Assembly: GCA_025642075.2 (NCBI GenBank)
Contig: JAODUO010000146.1
Coordinates: 7,501-71,500, forward strand
Reading direction: 5' to 3'
Length of the DNA: 64,000 bases
Origin: Ridgeia piscesae
Taxonomy: Eukaryota > Annelida > Polychaeta > Sabellida > Siboglinidae
The position numbers and the translations under genes are program-made. The notes beneath the pieces were generated by a model. It ran no database searches. It saw nothing but the letters and a program-made list of their open reading frames with translations, and was not told where the DNA came from. Position 1 is the stretch's first letter. Each line of letters starts with the position of its first letter. Below are positions 12,301 through 21,835 of the stretch, one piece after another.

Positions 12301-14284
12301 ATGTTATTATGGCAGAGTAATAATGTCATGTATGTTATTACGGCAGCGTAATGATGTCATGTGTGTGAGAATGTAAATGTTTTTAGTTGCATTAGTCATA
12401 CAAAGTTCATTGATGTGTTGACGGACATTGTCCTTTGTGTTATTTAAACTGCATTGTTTCCAAGATATGGCTTGGTTGAATAGTCTAATGGCAGATAGTC
12501 TTAATGTTTGTTACAAGAAACAATATGCATTAGCATATATACCCCAGGTAGTTTTATATTTTATCTTTTTTACACATGTATCATCTGTCTAATATAACGT
12601 ACGTTTACTTGCCTTCATAAGCAAATTGGATACATAAATTTCAAATGTCTATAAAACTAGTAAATTAGGTTATTTATAAATAAGTAGCTTAATGTATTTA
12701 AAGGAGGTGAATTACACTGTGAATAACAACTGACCTTAACTTAGATGTTTTGGTGAAACGATCTGCAATCTTTGGCAGAGATTCCTGGTGCACGAGAATG
12801 GACAAATAGACATATACATTGTATTTCAGATGAATGGTACCATGGTGTTTGGTATACGTATCAATGTGTCAATGGCACGGAGACAGCCATCATTTGACGG
12901 AGACAGTGGAGATGCCAGTGGCAATAGCTGGTCAACCTTAGGTGGGCTGTGTTCTTTCACAATTTCACAGCATAATATGGGCATACATGTGACATCCACC
13001 ACCGTTAAGCACTCATTGCATTGGCTACTACAGTATGCTATATGCAGGTGGGGAGCAGTGGTCATGCGGTAGAGCGCAGGACTACCAATCGAGGGTTAGA
13101 CAATTAGGCAATTTTGTTACCGCAAATTTACCTGTCTTTCGGAAGAGACACTAAAAGCCGGTGGTCCTGGGGGGGTAAAAGATCACACACAATTGTGTAA
13201 CCTGTAATCGAATCGAAAACCAATGACAACAATGGTCAGCAAGTTGACCAGTGGTCATTAATGGAAGAAGATGTCACTGTAACCTTTAGGATTTTGTTGA
13301 AAAACTGCCAAGCTCGAAACGTATGCATATTTCATTATAATTTTGAAAGTAGATTTTTACAAGGTTTGGCATCTGGAATGTGTCAGTCTCTAGGGGAACA
13401 AACAAATAATCAGCTACCTTTCTGCCGTATAGTGGACTCAGAAAGCATTTCAATATAACAGAGCCAAAATTGTGTATTATTGGTGCGCCTAGCCAGACCA
13501 TGTGAATTGGTTGCAAGACTTGCACCATGAGAAATTTGGGAAGAAGGACGTTTCACAATTTTACTGAAATGCAATAAAAATTAATACTATCGTAAAATAT
13601 GCTTTTATGGTTGTACACTGTGTTGTTGCTCGAGACTATTAGTTTGATACATAATACTATATATTTTTTTTGATCCCTGCATATCCTGTACATTGAGGCC
13701 ACATAGTCGGTACTTGTTATAATCGTTCCCATGGAGAAATAGTGAATGCAGCAAGTTTGTGTTATGTTATGGTTGTCTGCGAGTAAATGGTTTGAAAAGC
13801 TGGCCACTTGTTGTATTAGGCAGGTGGCTGTTGTGGCGGGTTGTAGTCGTAAAACACTTAATGCAATAGAAATCTGGCTGAAGCTGAGGAGTGGTTGTAG
13901 ATGGAGGTCGGCCAACAGAGGAGTTAGTGTACTTAATTCTTTATTAGGTTGCCATTCATATTCCTAATAATTGTGTTGTTTTGAATATGTACACAGTGAA
14001 ATGTTAAATTGAACTACTTTGTCAAACAGAACTCATTTAAAAGTTCTGAAACTAATTTATTACAATCGCCCAGTGTAATAGTGAAAATAAAAGTACACCA
14101 ACTACACTAGGAATCACTGACAACTGAAATACCCCTTTTTAATGTTTGTTTGACAGAAAACATGCTCCTAATATACAGTACTGATCTGTGCACTCATCTT
14201 CTTGTAGCGACCAGTCAATCCCAGAAGGGTAGCCACCGAGACAAACGGGAGATGAAGGTCTACGATGAAGATGACATATTCTGA
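6292..14284 (+). CDS. NELFE: NELFE: negative elongation factor subunit E
   Basis: RNA-binding subunit of the NELF complex, which holds RNA polymerase II at promoter-proximal pauses in the nucleus until P-TEFb releases it. Coding exons are 6292-6372, 7724-7799, 8869-8924, 9294-9356, 9946-10023, 10410-10482, 11051-11228, 11692-11746, 12830-12941 and 14208-14284. They total 849 nt (282 residues plus stop) in one frame, and every intron is GT-AG. The N-terminus (HFPHSLTEEEELLQRKYAKL) matches the conserved NELF-E start. Residues about 167-245 form one RRM, with RNP2 TVYVRA (169-174) and RNP1 NCGFVTFE (202-209). The C-terminus KVYDEDDIF matches the family tail. The long Arg-Asp dipeptide tract of vertebrates is missing; only a short EREKERERDFERRD stretch precedes the RRM. 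The next gene, MRPS18B, is tail-to-tail. Confidence 0.95.
6373..7723 (+). other. NELFE intron 1
   Basis: GT-AG intron. At about 6690-7200 there is a degenerate long-period repeat rich in gcatgc, gctcaca and tttaga words. A LINE-like 3' tail follows at 7560-7690. The rest is unassigned. Confidence 0.5.
7560..7690 (+). mobile_element. decayed LINE/SINE 3' tail (L2/CR1-like)
   Basis: One frame reads FKVKLKTYLF, the typical end of an L2/CR1-type reverse transcriptase ORF. It is followed by a tail of the type seen in many invertebrate retroposons (gtatagcattgtgagcaacg, then gtgctatac). It is a short 5'-truncated remnant. Confidence 0.55.
7724..7799 (+). CDS. NELFE: NELFE coding exon 2
   Basis: Acceptor tgtcttgcag, donor gtgagtat, ends in phase 1. 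It encodes KKALALMRAAAKQ and onward. The donor is the first unit of the downstream tandem array. Confidence 0.9.
7800..8420 (+). repeat. 84-bp higher-order minisatellite starting at the NELFE exon 2 donor
   Basis: Alternating monomers of about 38 and 46 bp. The first begins at the exon 2 donor itself (gtgagtatcaatgaagacat). Later copies keep acgtgagtat near 7886, 8006, 8044, 8128, 8211 and 8298, so the intron holds many donor-like sites. Confidence 0.9.
8869..8924 (+). CDS. NELFE: NELFE coding exon 3
   Basis: Phase 1 in and phase 0 out, acceptor catttcag and donor gtaagg. It encodes ATEQAKKLLKAG, matching the conserved TATEQAKQL region of human NELF-E. Confidence 0.92.
9294..9356 (+). CDS. 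NELFE: NELFE coding exon 4
   Basis: 21 codons, phase 0 at both ends, basic (AIKVAAEKKDSQSFKRSKRQK). It matches the AIKAE...GFKRSR segment of the family. Confidence 0.92.
9946..10023 (+). CDS. NELFE: NELFE coding exon 5
   Basis: 26 codons, phase 0 at both ends. It encodes the FQPFQ-like YQPFPP motif followed by an acidic MDDITPQ. Confidence 0.9.
10410..10482 (+). CDS. NELFE: NELFE coding exon 6
   Basis: Phase 0 in, phase 1 out. It encodes RRPSMKGLYESFTSSRDRK, matching the conserved RKSLYESFVSSSDR segment. Confidence 0.93.
11051..11228 (+). CDS. NELFE: NELFE coding exon 7 (first half of the RRM)
   Basis: Largest NELFE exon, phase 1 in and 2 out. A short Arg/Glu/Asp-rich stretch leads into RNP2 (TVYVRA) and the first helix of the RRM. 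It ends just before the RNP1 strand. Confidence 0.95.
11692..11746 (+). CDS. NELFE: NELFE coding exon 8 (RNP1)
   Basis: Phase 2 in, phase 0 out. It encodes NCGFVTFEKMESADKAINE, the RNP1 strand and second helix, almost matching human RNCAFVTYEKMESADQA. Confidence 0.96.
11765..12366 (+). repeat. 31-bp minisatellite in NELFE intron 8
   Basis: About 18 copies of a unit near ggcagcgtaataatgtcatg plus tatgttattac, starting some 20 bases after the exon 8 donor. Units differ by point changes and small deletions. Confidence 0.92.
12830..12941 (+). CDS. NELFE: NELFE coding exon 9
   Basis: Phase 0 in, phase 1 out. It encodes MNGTMVFGIRINVSMARRQP, the last RRM strand, matching LNGTQ...VNIARKQP, then a Ser/Gly/Asp stretch ending WSTL. 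Confidence 0.94.
13048..13220 (+). mobile_element. tRNA-derived SINE
   Basis: The head resembles a tRNA with a pol III A box (agtggtcatgcggtagagcg), but the B box is degraded. It is followed by the common invertebrate SINE body motif cctgtctttcggaagagaca with ccggtggtcc. It lies in NELFE intron 9 on the sense strand. The cloverleaf is not intact, so it is not a functional tRNA. Confidence 0.6.
14208..14284 (+). CDS. NELFE: NELFE last coding exon
   Basis: Acceptor cttcttgtag, phase 1 in. It encodes GSHRDKREMKVYDEDDIF and the TGA, matching the conserved GCHRDKR...VYSDD tail. Confidence 0.95.
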
Positions 14285-15036
14285 GCAACGTCAATCAAAG
14301 ACACATCTTTTCTGGATAAACCCTGCAAAGCTGACAACAGTCACATTTCAAGCTATTCTGTTTTGTGTGGAAGTGGGACCAAGATGGTACACTGATGGTC
14401 TGCATGGTTCGGACCATGTAAGGTCCATGTAAGATGTGCCATGTGTGAAGGTCCACACAGTATGGACCGTGGGAGAAGATCGTGCATTCTTCACAAGCAT
14501 GATATTCCAATGATCACACATATATGACACAGAACGCATGAAACTAATGGCAACAGTCAGAAGGGGAACGTGTCATGCCATGGTACAATACACACATTGT
14601 ACAGATCAATCAAGATGGTCCACTGATTAGACTTGTACTGTTAGGTTTACATGGGACCCACCAATAGAGGCAACATGACACAAATGGTCCACACAAAATA
14701 TACCATTAAAAAGGTCCATGAGGATGGTCCCGTCATTAAGGACCATAACTGTTAACATGGTTCGGACAATGACATGTTGATTAGTCAGACCAGGGAAAAC
14801 CATATTATAAACCATTCAAGAAGGTCCACTTACTGTATATAATCTATGTATCATAATACATGCATTTCATGATGTATTCGTTTCCAAGATTTGCTTTTTA
14901 GATTGGTGATGCCAATAAATTCTGAAGTTAATATATTTGCCCTATGGCAATAACCTTATTAGTAAAATATTTAAAAACATTGTGGAAATAAAAAAATATT
15001 ATTAAGAAAAAATATGGGTTGCCGGAAAATATAGGG
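14285..15036 (+). other. NELFE 3' UTR and convergent gap
   Basis: Contains an AATAAA at 14914-14919, a likely NELFE poly(A) signal. At about 14380-14830 a degenerate repeat of ggtccat/atggacc words occurs in both orientations. MRPS18B converges from the other side, with an AATAAA on the minus strand at 15042-15037. Confidence 0.5.
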
Positions 15037-15330
15037 TTTATTCAATAAACTTTTTTAGTACCAACAGTAAATAGTTTGTGAATATTTTTTATACAAAATA
15101 TTGACAAATATTTTGAAACATGATTACATAATAATAATGTCAAGCCGGTAAAGAAGAGAGGATGTTTTTCAGAATATCAGGTTGTTCTCTAAAATTAACA
15201 TAAGTGAAAAAGACGACACAAATTGTACATTAAGAAATATGTTTACTTCAACATCAATGCTCACAAACATTTGTATCATTTTCAACAGCATTACTGTTCT
15301 TCATTTAGTGTGTCGCCTGCTCTTGTAAGT

Positions 15331-15387
15331 ACCACGTGACCTTGATAATATCACGTGACCTTGAGCGTATCACGTGAGATTGAGTCT
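15331..15387. repeat. three 19-bp units each with a CACGTG E-box
   Basis: Units start at 15331, 15350 and 15369, and CACGTG begins at 15333, 15352 and 15371, an exact 19-bp period. Two units read cacgtgaccttga. The block overlaps the end of the MRPS18B coding region and its 3' UTR. Palindromic CACGTG is the bHLH-zip (USF/MYC/TFEB class) site. Confidence 0.85.
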
Positions 15388-15483
15388 ATTGTTGCTGTGT
15401 TTTGCTTTTGGTTTGTTCCTTGGCAGTGGGGTAGTATTGTGAGTAGTCGTACTGTCGGAAAGGCACCGGCATCTCGATGGTTC
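15386..15483 (-). CDS. MRPS18B: MRPS18B last exon
   Basis: Acceptor catttcgtgcag, phase 1 in. It encodes GTIEMPVPFRQYDYSQYYPT, then a Lys/Gln-rich end and TAG (15388-15386). The PFRQYDYSQYY stretch is typical of invertebrate family members. The stop overlaps the third unit of a 19-bp E-box repeat. Confidence 0.92.
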
Positions 15484-18400
15484 CTGCACGAAATGAACAC
15501 ATTCAGAATCAAGGAATTTTATTCAAAGATGCACGTTTACTGCCAGCCCCACATAAAACACACCATATTAGCCCTTTTGCATACACAATGGAGCTAAACG
15601 TCAAGTTTACTTACATACTAACCCTTGCGCAGGTACAAGGTAGTCGGTACAACAGCAGAAGACAAAATAATGCACTCATGTCAAAATGCTAATTTTGACC
15701 AATTATGACCAGTCTTAAAAAAATTAGTCCCATGTCGGTAATGTTCAAAATCGAGTTATTGGTACCATTGGAAGAGCACAGTGTCAGCTTTCACACGAAG
15801 TATCATGTAAGAAGATATGTCAATTATAAGTGAAGTTATGGCTCGCCAAACGTGGGGTAGAAACCTTCAAACTGAGAAAATTTCCTTCAAAGTTTCAACA
15901 ACTTTTTGTCACGTTTCATGACATACCTAAGTTACTTACCATGGACACATCTTATTGAAATTCGGAACATGAATGGATAATGGCATGTACTGATTATTTA
16001 TATAACCTCAATCAGTAGCGTGATCTGCTTGGTAACTAGTGTCCCGGATAATGTTGCTATGTCATTACTTCAAGACCTTCTGTGGGTCACAGTTCGCATT
16101 TATTAACATAAATTTGCCCATATATGCCCGATTTGTAAGGGATCGTCCTAAATTTAGCAGCAAAGCGCATATGCAATTAGGAGCTTTTTCCGTGTCGTTT
16201 CATGAAATTCAAGCGGAACGCTTCGTATAACTCCTTGAACATGACACCAAAAGTAATAAGATTTAAATAGACGGTACCAATAGTGAAAACTGATAAAATT
16301 AATATTAACGAATTCAGGGAAAATCTCTAAATTATTGGATTCACAATTTTTTCACAAAAACAGCATTTACAGAAAATCTATTTTACTGACATCCGACTCA
16401 TTTTGTTAAGATGGGTCACAATTAATGTAAATTCAAGAAACTTGCAAAAACTTACTGTAGACTTGGACCAAAAGTATGGAAACATTTGGAAACCCCATGG
16501 TCTACCTTTTTAAACTTTGTACATACCAACGTCCCTTTGTACAACACTATTAGTTTTGCAAATTGAACCGTTGAGGACAGGGCTTATGCAGGACCAAATT
16601 ATTGCCAGAACTGTTAAGCCAATTTACAAACTTTAAAATGTGTCTGATGACCTGAAATGGACTACAATCACACATGTGACACCATTTACACTCACTTCTA
16701 AAGCCTAACTCACAGTATGGTTTTGGAACACCTTTTTCTACTCCTTCATTTTTTACCTGTCCACCACCCATATTTTTACCGGTCCAAGTGACGGGTGGAC
16801 GGGTCTCTGCCTAAAGCTATGGTTGAGGATGTTTACACCCAGAATTGTATGGTGCTGTCAGGCAAAAATCATGTAAATGGACCTTTAGCCAAAAGTAACT
16901 GACTATTCAGACGTTTTTGTGCAAAGCCGTATGGAGCAATCAGTGATTTGGTTAAGTTAACTCAGACACAGCTATGACTACACCACTAGGAGGTGGTCAC
17001 ACAGCTTAACGAATAACAGAAATCTTGGGCAATGCTCTTGGTTAAACAAAGTCAAGCAAGATTAGATAGTAGAAATGAACCAGATACCTTGGTCGTAAGC
17101 TTGTGCGACAGCAATTAGCAGCTTCTTATGTTGCATTTGGCACAGGCCTGAAACATGAGTCACATGATGCAACTGTAAACCATTAGTATTGATAACTACT
17201 TTCGTTTGACACAGGACAACAACTTGAATATTATGCATTGTAATTAGTTTAAATGCCGTGCTCACATGTAGAGGAGATAACATAAACTACATAACATTGC
17301 TTGATGGTTATGACTAGATGTCATCCTGGAAGCATTCATAGAAAGTGCACCATGTCATTAACATTAAATCGATGGTTCACTACACTACCCTTTAACAAGG
17401 TTGCCGCCCAGAGCCATGCTCCAGATGTCAAGCGAACAAGGAAGCTTTTCGGTTATCGAGAGTTCATTAAAACATTATTATTTCTTATACATGAACTATT
17501 ATTGTACATAGAATTAAAAAACAACTTACAAAATGCCACTAAAAATTTATGCTGAATTAGCCACATTTTCACTGTAATGTGCTTGAGGGTATCAAGACTG
17601 ATAATAATAATAATATATTTTATTTGGAATAGCGCCACATCCATAATTGTTCGTGGTGCTTCACAACATATTACTACTCAAAATACATCAAAAGGATATT
17701 TGTATACAATAAAGAATACTAATGTTTAAAAAATAAAAATATATACAGGTATATAAATAACTAAAATTACTACAATAGTAATGAAGATATATTTGATGTT
17801 TTGTTGATAATGGCAGTTCCAAATTTGCAGAGATTTGCAAAAAATTGGGAGAACTAATTAGACTACCGGTACCTAAAAATACTGCTTCTGCCTACTGTCT
17901 AGCCAGGTAATTACACTCACCTGTCTTTGTGTAAGATATAACCTCTCCAGTCTCTGGAGATATAAACTGGTTCAACAGATCAACGTTCTGCAAACAAGAA
18001 AAATGTACAAAATACAACAGACAATGAAAACAGATTTCCAAAGGCACAGAATTAAGTTGCTGACAAAGAGAATCTAGAACAACTATTTAAAATAATTTAT
18101 GCAAAACAAAAACTTACTGTCAGTGTCACTTACCGATGGGTGTAACACCAAGTATTCATCACGGCAAATTGGACATGGATTCCCAGTTGTTATAACACCA
18201 TGCCTCTGCAAAAGAATGTCAACAGCTCTCAGTCAAGTCTGTGCTGCTTCATTAAAATATCACATGCTGCATAATGCATATAAGGTAGTTTGGTTTGAGC
18301 CATGAGTATTCATTCATAGACCGACCGACCGACCGACCGACCGACCGACCGACCGACCGACCGACCGACCGACCGACCGACCGACCGACCGACCGACCGA

Positions 18401-21400
18401 CCGACCGACCGACCGACCGACCGATGATCCGATCGATCGATCATCGACGACTCGATCGATCGACGATCGATCGATCGATCGACGACGATCGATGATCGAT
18501 CGACGATTCGATCGACCGACCGACCGACCGACCGACCGACCGACCGACCGACCGACCGACCGACCGACCGACTGACAGACAGACAGACCGACAATCATTT
18601 ATGAACTGAAGGAGGCAACACGAAAGTAATTTAAAATTGTCCACGTATCAAAAACGTTATAACTGTTTCCATGGCATTCATGATTGAGGTTGCTACTTTA
18701 TTAACATTGCTTGTTGTTGCTTTGTATTATGTATCAAGTCTTAAATGCATCAGCTAAAACAGTGCAATATGCATGTAGCATATTTACTAAACGTTGGGGT
18801 GGTTTGACAAAACATTCATACCAACATAATATACATGTAGAGATCTAACAAAGACTAACTAGAAACAATAATACAAAAGCATGGCACTGTGAACTCTACT
18901 CTTCGTATAATAGCTTGTATGGTGTGCATGCATCACAAAAAAGCCCCTGGAGTTGTACGTACAATGCATGTTTTGCGTGTCTTTTCTGGCAGACGACGTC
19001 CCTTGAAGTTTCTCCTGTATGGGACCCACACGGGAACGCCACGGTATGTGAGCTCATACGCTATAACACCAAGCACGCGTATGTGAACAAACCACACAGC
19101 ATTGACAAAGCTTCAAAACACGACATTACTATTCCATACATGGGGGGGTGCAGCATATATACCTCGTTTTGTAATCATTGCAGTAATTAGTAAAAATGTT
19201 GATATAGTGGATAGCGTATCTACCTGGCACACAAAGTTCAACCACTGGTTCAATCAGATACAATACATTTGGTGTAAAAACCTGGCTCTCAACATTGGGG
19301 ACTGTCTACCCCTTCTGACTGGGATATCACGTTAATATCTGTCTTGTCTATTTTTACCTATTTCAAAGTTAGTGTTTTATACTGACATACTGATTGCGAC
19401 CTGAAACTAAACCTAGTTAACCAGGGTTTCCCCTATGTGAAATGATGGGCGAAATGGTATGGTGTCGGGCAGAACTATTAACATTTTTTTTTAATAGCTT
19501 GAAAATAGTGCATTGAATAATGAAGTGTGTTTTAGCCTATTCCCTGGTTTTTAGTGTCGAAAGAAATCATAAATTAGTATGTAAATGTTTTTGCAGCATT
19601 ACTTGTAAATAGTCCATGTTGACTATGAGGTGGAAATGTCAGCACATTCTGGGTGAAGTGGCTTAAAAAAGCAGCAAGATGGCCTAATTTGCTCATGATA
19701 TAGAAGGGGGAACACTGGTGAACTTGAAAAAGTATGTTTCTTTCTCACACCTTTACTTTTCAAGTAGCGGATACTTGTCTCTGGGGTCAATGACAGGTCG
19801 CAGATTGGCCTTCTTCTCTTCATCTTCCCCTCCCTCCTCCTGGTCATCCTCTGCTGCCTCTGCTTCCTGATGCCTTACATTGGAGAGGCTGAGCCACTGT
19901 CGTCTCTCAGCAAACACTGGGCATGCCACCAACTGCAACCAAGACATTCAGTGGGTAATCTACTTCTGGCAAAGAATGTAGGAGTGAAAGCAATTTGTAA
20001 GATAGGTCCAGGATGATGACAGTAGTTGGTTAAGACTTGTTGGAATGCATGGAAAAGGGCATGGATAATGACGATGCCTTCAGGCTCAGGGAATGTGAAG
20101 ACCACAATTTAGATTGGAGAATTGCATGTAGAGATTCGGGAGGACATATAAAACGAACATACCCATGAGATGATGATAAAGACAAGTGACTAAGCCGCCC
20201 ACCAAGCCCAGGGGCCTGCCTGGGGCAGGCCAAGGTGGTGGAGATGGTAGTAAAATTGAGTTCAATACCGCAAAAAGGAAAACCTAACTAAATCCAGATT
20301 TTCCCTAGATTTAGCTAACAGTGTAAACTATTACAGACCAACGAGACTATTAAAACTAGTCATCACACTATTTAACTTAGCCCAAGCCGTGAGGGCGAAA
20401 ATCTGCATGGTAAACGATTGACCCCTCATTTATCGCCCACTGAGCTCTGACTACGCCATAAAAACAAGAAGCTAACAAATTGACAACATTAGCCACACAC
20501 CTGTTTACGATTTATACATGTACATATGAGTCTGTTTTTCAATGGAAGTGCTTCTAGCAACAACCGAGTGACTGTCCTTGCATACAAATTCATAATCGGT
20601 TTACGCTAACTACATGGACGTCCCGTTTTGCTGTCAAGTAAAAATGTGTTCCGACGTAAATATTTTGTGAAGCGGTGTTTTCAAGTATCTGGCCTAACGT
20701 TGTTTTACTGGGCAATAAATAATCAATTAAATCGTGTGCACGTGTTGCCGGCCTATCCTCCAAATAAAGACAACAATTTCGGTTTCGAAAAATTATGAAT
20801 GACAGTTGTGACTTGCCGATTACAGCGTACATACACCCATGCTTTGATTGACCAAAGGTATTGGTAGTGGACATGGGCATGCATCAAGCTTGAGCTACAT
20901 AATTAACAATATTATTACTAGAGAAATATAATACGCAAATTAATTTTCAAGTAATACGTCAAAGCATTCAACGTATTACATTAAACTACTAGCTGTGATG
21001 AAAAGCAGTGTTCATTAGCGCATTGTTGTAAGGTAGATTATTACGTAGTATACATGCAGTCCTTAACACGATTAATTACGTTTCCGTTCTTTACAGCAAT
21101 GGAAGATTACTTAGGTAAAATAATACTAATTAAATGTTGTTACGAGCTGTCCGAACTTATAGTCAGTATTGACATTTTACGTGAATACGTGCTTAGACGT
21201 GCGTGTGAAGGGGCGAAGGTCAAAATACTCGTAAGGGATTCAGGAAACTGGAAGGCTACATATGAAACAACATGTCATTAGAGCTGTTATCAGATAAATA
21301 CACAATTATTACAATTCATATATAGTTTCATAACAAAATATTATACGTTAATGGTAAGATATAATTGGTGAGTTAATGGTGTAATTTATTTATATAAACA

Positions 21401-21452
21401 GTTACAGTTCCCTTACGGGGCTCAAGCACGCGGTTTTGCGCAATGACGTCAT
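15386..21452 (-). CDS. MRPS18B: MRPS18B: mitochondrial small-subunit ribosomal protein mS40 (bS18b)
   Basis: Nuclear gene for a bS18-family protein of the mitochondrial small ribosomal subunit. Coding exons, 5' to 3' on the minus strand, are 21452-21417 (provisional), 19932-19751, 19060-18963, 18205-18134, 17987-17921, 17147-17088 and 15483-15386. Recognised family blocks are ETSIRYLKS, VPVWVPYRRNFKG, KTRKTCI, TTGNPCPICRDEYLVLH, NVDLLNQFISPETGEV, KTGLCQMQHKKLL and a VPFRQYDYSQYY tail. Cysteines in TCI, CPIC and GLC fit the zinc-binding pattern of this family. The joined exons total 613 nt, one more than a whole number of codons, because exon 2 contains a +1 shift at GGGG 19783-19786. With one C fewer the protein would be about 203 residues; human is 258, with a longer C-terminal tail. 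Divergent from PPP1R10. Confidence 0.9.
15484..17087 (-). other. MRPS18B intron 6
   Basis: GT-AG intron with one MITE copy (16578-16819). A weakly inverted pair, ttattggtaccattgg near 15758 and gacggtaccaatag near 16272, may mark another old insertion. The rest is unassigned. Confidence 0.45.
16578..16819 (-). mobile_element. MITE family A, copy 1
   Basis: On the minus strand it runs from agctttaggcagagacccgt to tcctgcataagccc. It shares with the copies at 30615 and 38938 the subterminal gacccgtccaccc...ggacgggtaaaa hairpin and a body including tgtcacatgtgtg and tttcaggtca. The terminal inverted repeat is close to ggctttatgcagg. Confidence 0.75.
17088..17147 (-). CDS. MRPS18B: MRPS18B exon 6
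   Basis: Acceptor catgtttcag, donor gtatct, phase 1 at both ends. It encodes GLCQMQHKKLLIAVAQAYDQ, matching [20 protein letters not shown]. Confidence 0.94.
17585..17672 (-). mobile_element. retroposon 3' tail, copy with (ATT)n end
   Basis: On the minus strand it reads gttgtgaagcaccacgaaca and atggatgtggcgctattcca, then a (TAT)n tail. It is nearly the same as 46703-46775. It looks like the 3' end of a LINE or SINE with a microsatellite tail. Confidence 0.6.
17921..17987 (-). CDS. MRPS18B: MRPS18B exon 5
   Basis: Phase 0 in, phase 1 out, donor gtgagt. It encodes NVDLLNQFISPETGEVISYT, the bS18 core strand region (human NVKLLEQFVCAHTG). Confidence 0.95.
18134..18205 (-). CDS. MRPS18B: MRPS18B exon 4 (CPIC motif)
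   Basis: 24 codons, phase 0 at both ends, acceptor ttcttttgcag and donor gtaagt. It encodes RHGVITTGNPCPICRDEYLV, the diagnostic bS18b block with its CPxC cysteines. Confidence 0.96.
18319..18593. repeat. (GACC)n - (GATC/GACGATC) - (GACC)n microsatellite
   Basis: Two tetranucleotide gacc blocks (18319-18425 and about 18513-18575) flank a core of gatcga/cgacgatc words, with a short gaca tract at the end. It lies in MRPS18B intron 3. Open frames of PTDR or GRSV repeats here are artefacts. Confidence 0.97.
18963..19060 (-). CDS. MRPS18B: MRPS18B exon 3
   Basis: Acceptor ggtgttatag, donor gtacgt, phase 1 in and 0 out. It encodes YELTYRGVPVWVPYRRNFKG and then LPEKTRKTCI, matching human RYGSRPVWADYRRNHKG...TRKTCI. 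Confidence 0.93.
19061..19750 (-). other. MRPS18B intron 2
   Basis: Intron between the VWVPYRRN exon and the frameshifted exon. No repeat or second gene recognised. Confidence 0.5.
19751..19932 (-). CDS. MRPS18B: MRPS18B exon 2, with apparent +1 frameshift
   Basis: Acceptor cttggttgcag, donor AAAG before gtgtgag. The first part reads LVACPVFAERRQWLSLS, a presequence-like stretch with an RRQW-type cleavage region, then an acidic EAEAAEDDQEEGGEDEEKK and RPVIDP. The last part is in the +1 frame as ETSIRYLKSK and joins the next exon in the correct phase. The switch point is a run of four C (minus strand). With three C the frame is continuous. Confidence 0.8.
19933..21416 (-). other. MRPS18B intron 1 (if exon 1 is correct)
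   Basis: Contains several minus-strand open frames up to 96 codons with no recognisable family or splice context. Nothing else was identified. Confidence 0.35.
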
Positions 21453-21480
21453 AAATAGAGAATTCGGAGAGAAGTAAGTA
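21400..21480. promoter_or_regulatory. divergent MRPS18B / PPP1R10 promoter with full CRE
   Basis: A perfect CRE/ATF palindrome TGACGTCA (21444-21451, extended ATGACGTCAT 21443-21452) sits in a locally GC-richer stretch. Minus strand: the provisional MRPS18B start. Plus strand: GGAGAGAA before a consensus donor gtaagta at 21474, a candidate end of the first PPP1R10 UTR exon. The exact transcription starts are not visible. Confidence 0.5.
21417..21452 (-). CDS. MRPS18B: MRPS18B provisional coding exon 1
   Basis: 12 codons (MTSLRKTACLSP) ending in phase 0 at CCC before gtaagg. This matches the phase of exon 2, and the peptide is basic and Ser-rich like a mitochondrial presequence. It is chosen because it is the only in-phase ATG with a good donor that I found in the divergent promoter region. 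Its ATG lies within the CRE palindrome. Confidence 0.5.
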
Positions 21481-21614
21481 TGGAATGGGCGTTTGTTGAA
21501 TGTTTCAATTTTTATGTGTTGCTTCCTGTAATTTATTTGTTGTGTTATCACATATGTGTATGACCGCGTTCAAGGATGCATTTGACTTATACTATGTTTT
21601 TGTTATTTTGCAGA

Positions 21615-21835
21615 TTGCTGTAATATTCGGGCGAAAAGCTGAATCGACTTGACCTTGATTCTGTTAGGCTCGCCATGTTGAAACTGCCTCCACCTGAATG
21701 ACGACGTTGCATCCAAATATACCAAACAATTTCTATAATACTTCATTGTAGAATTCACGTCTTCAAACGCTCAGTAAACTGTAGTATTGCCTAAAATGTG
21801 ACGACTCATACGATAAAGACAACCATTTGTAGCGT
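21615..21835 (+). other. PPP1R10: candidate PPP1R10 5' UTR exon
   Basis: Bounded by a good acceptor (tgttattttgcag, ending 21614) and a donor (gtaagtt from 21836). It contains no long frame but two short upstream ORFs, ATG at 21675 (8 codons) and ATG at 21698 (17 codons). It would link the promoter to the first coding exon at 27541. Confidence 0.4.

Noticed and set aside
11765..12366. Regular repeat array considered as CRISPR
   Set aside because: Units are contiguous without unique spacers, and the setting is an animal intron.
13048..13120. tRNA gene
   Set aside because: Only the A-box-like half is present; the B box and cloverleaf are broken, and the following SINE body explains it.
20590..20880. 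96-codon minus-strand frame as MRPS18B first exon
   Set aside because: No donor in the phase needed by exon 2 was found, and the peptide does not look like a mitochondrial presequence. The exon at 21452-21417 fits better.
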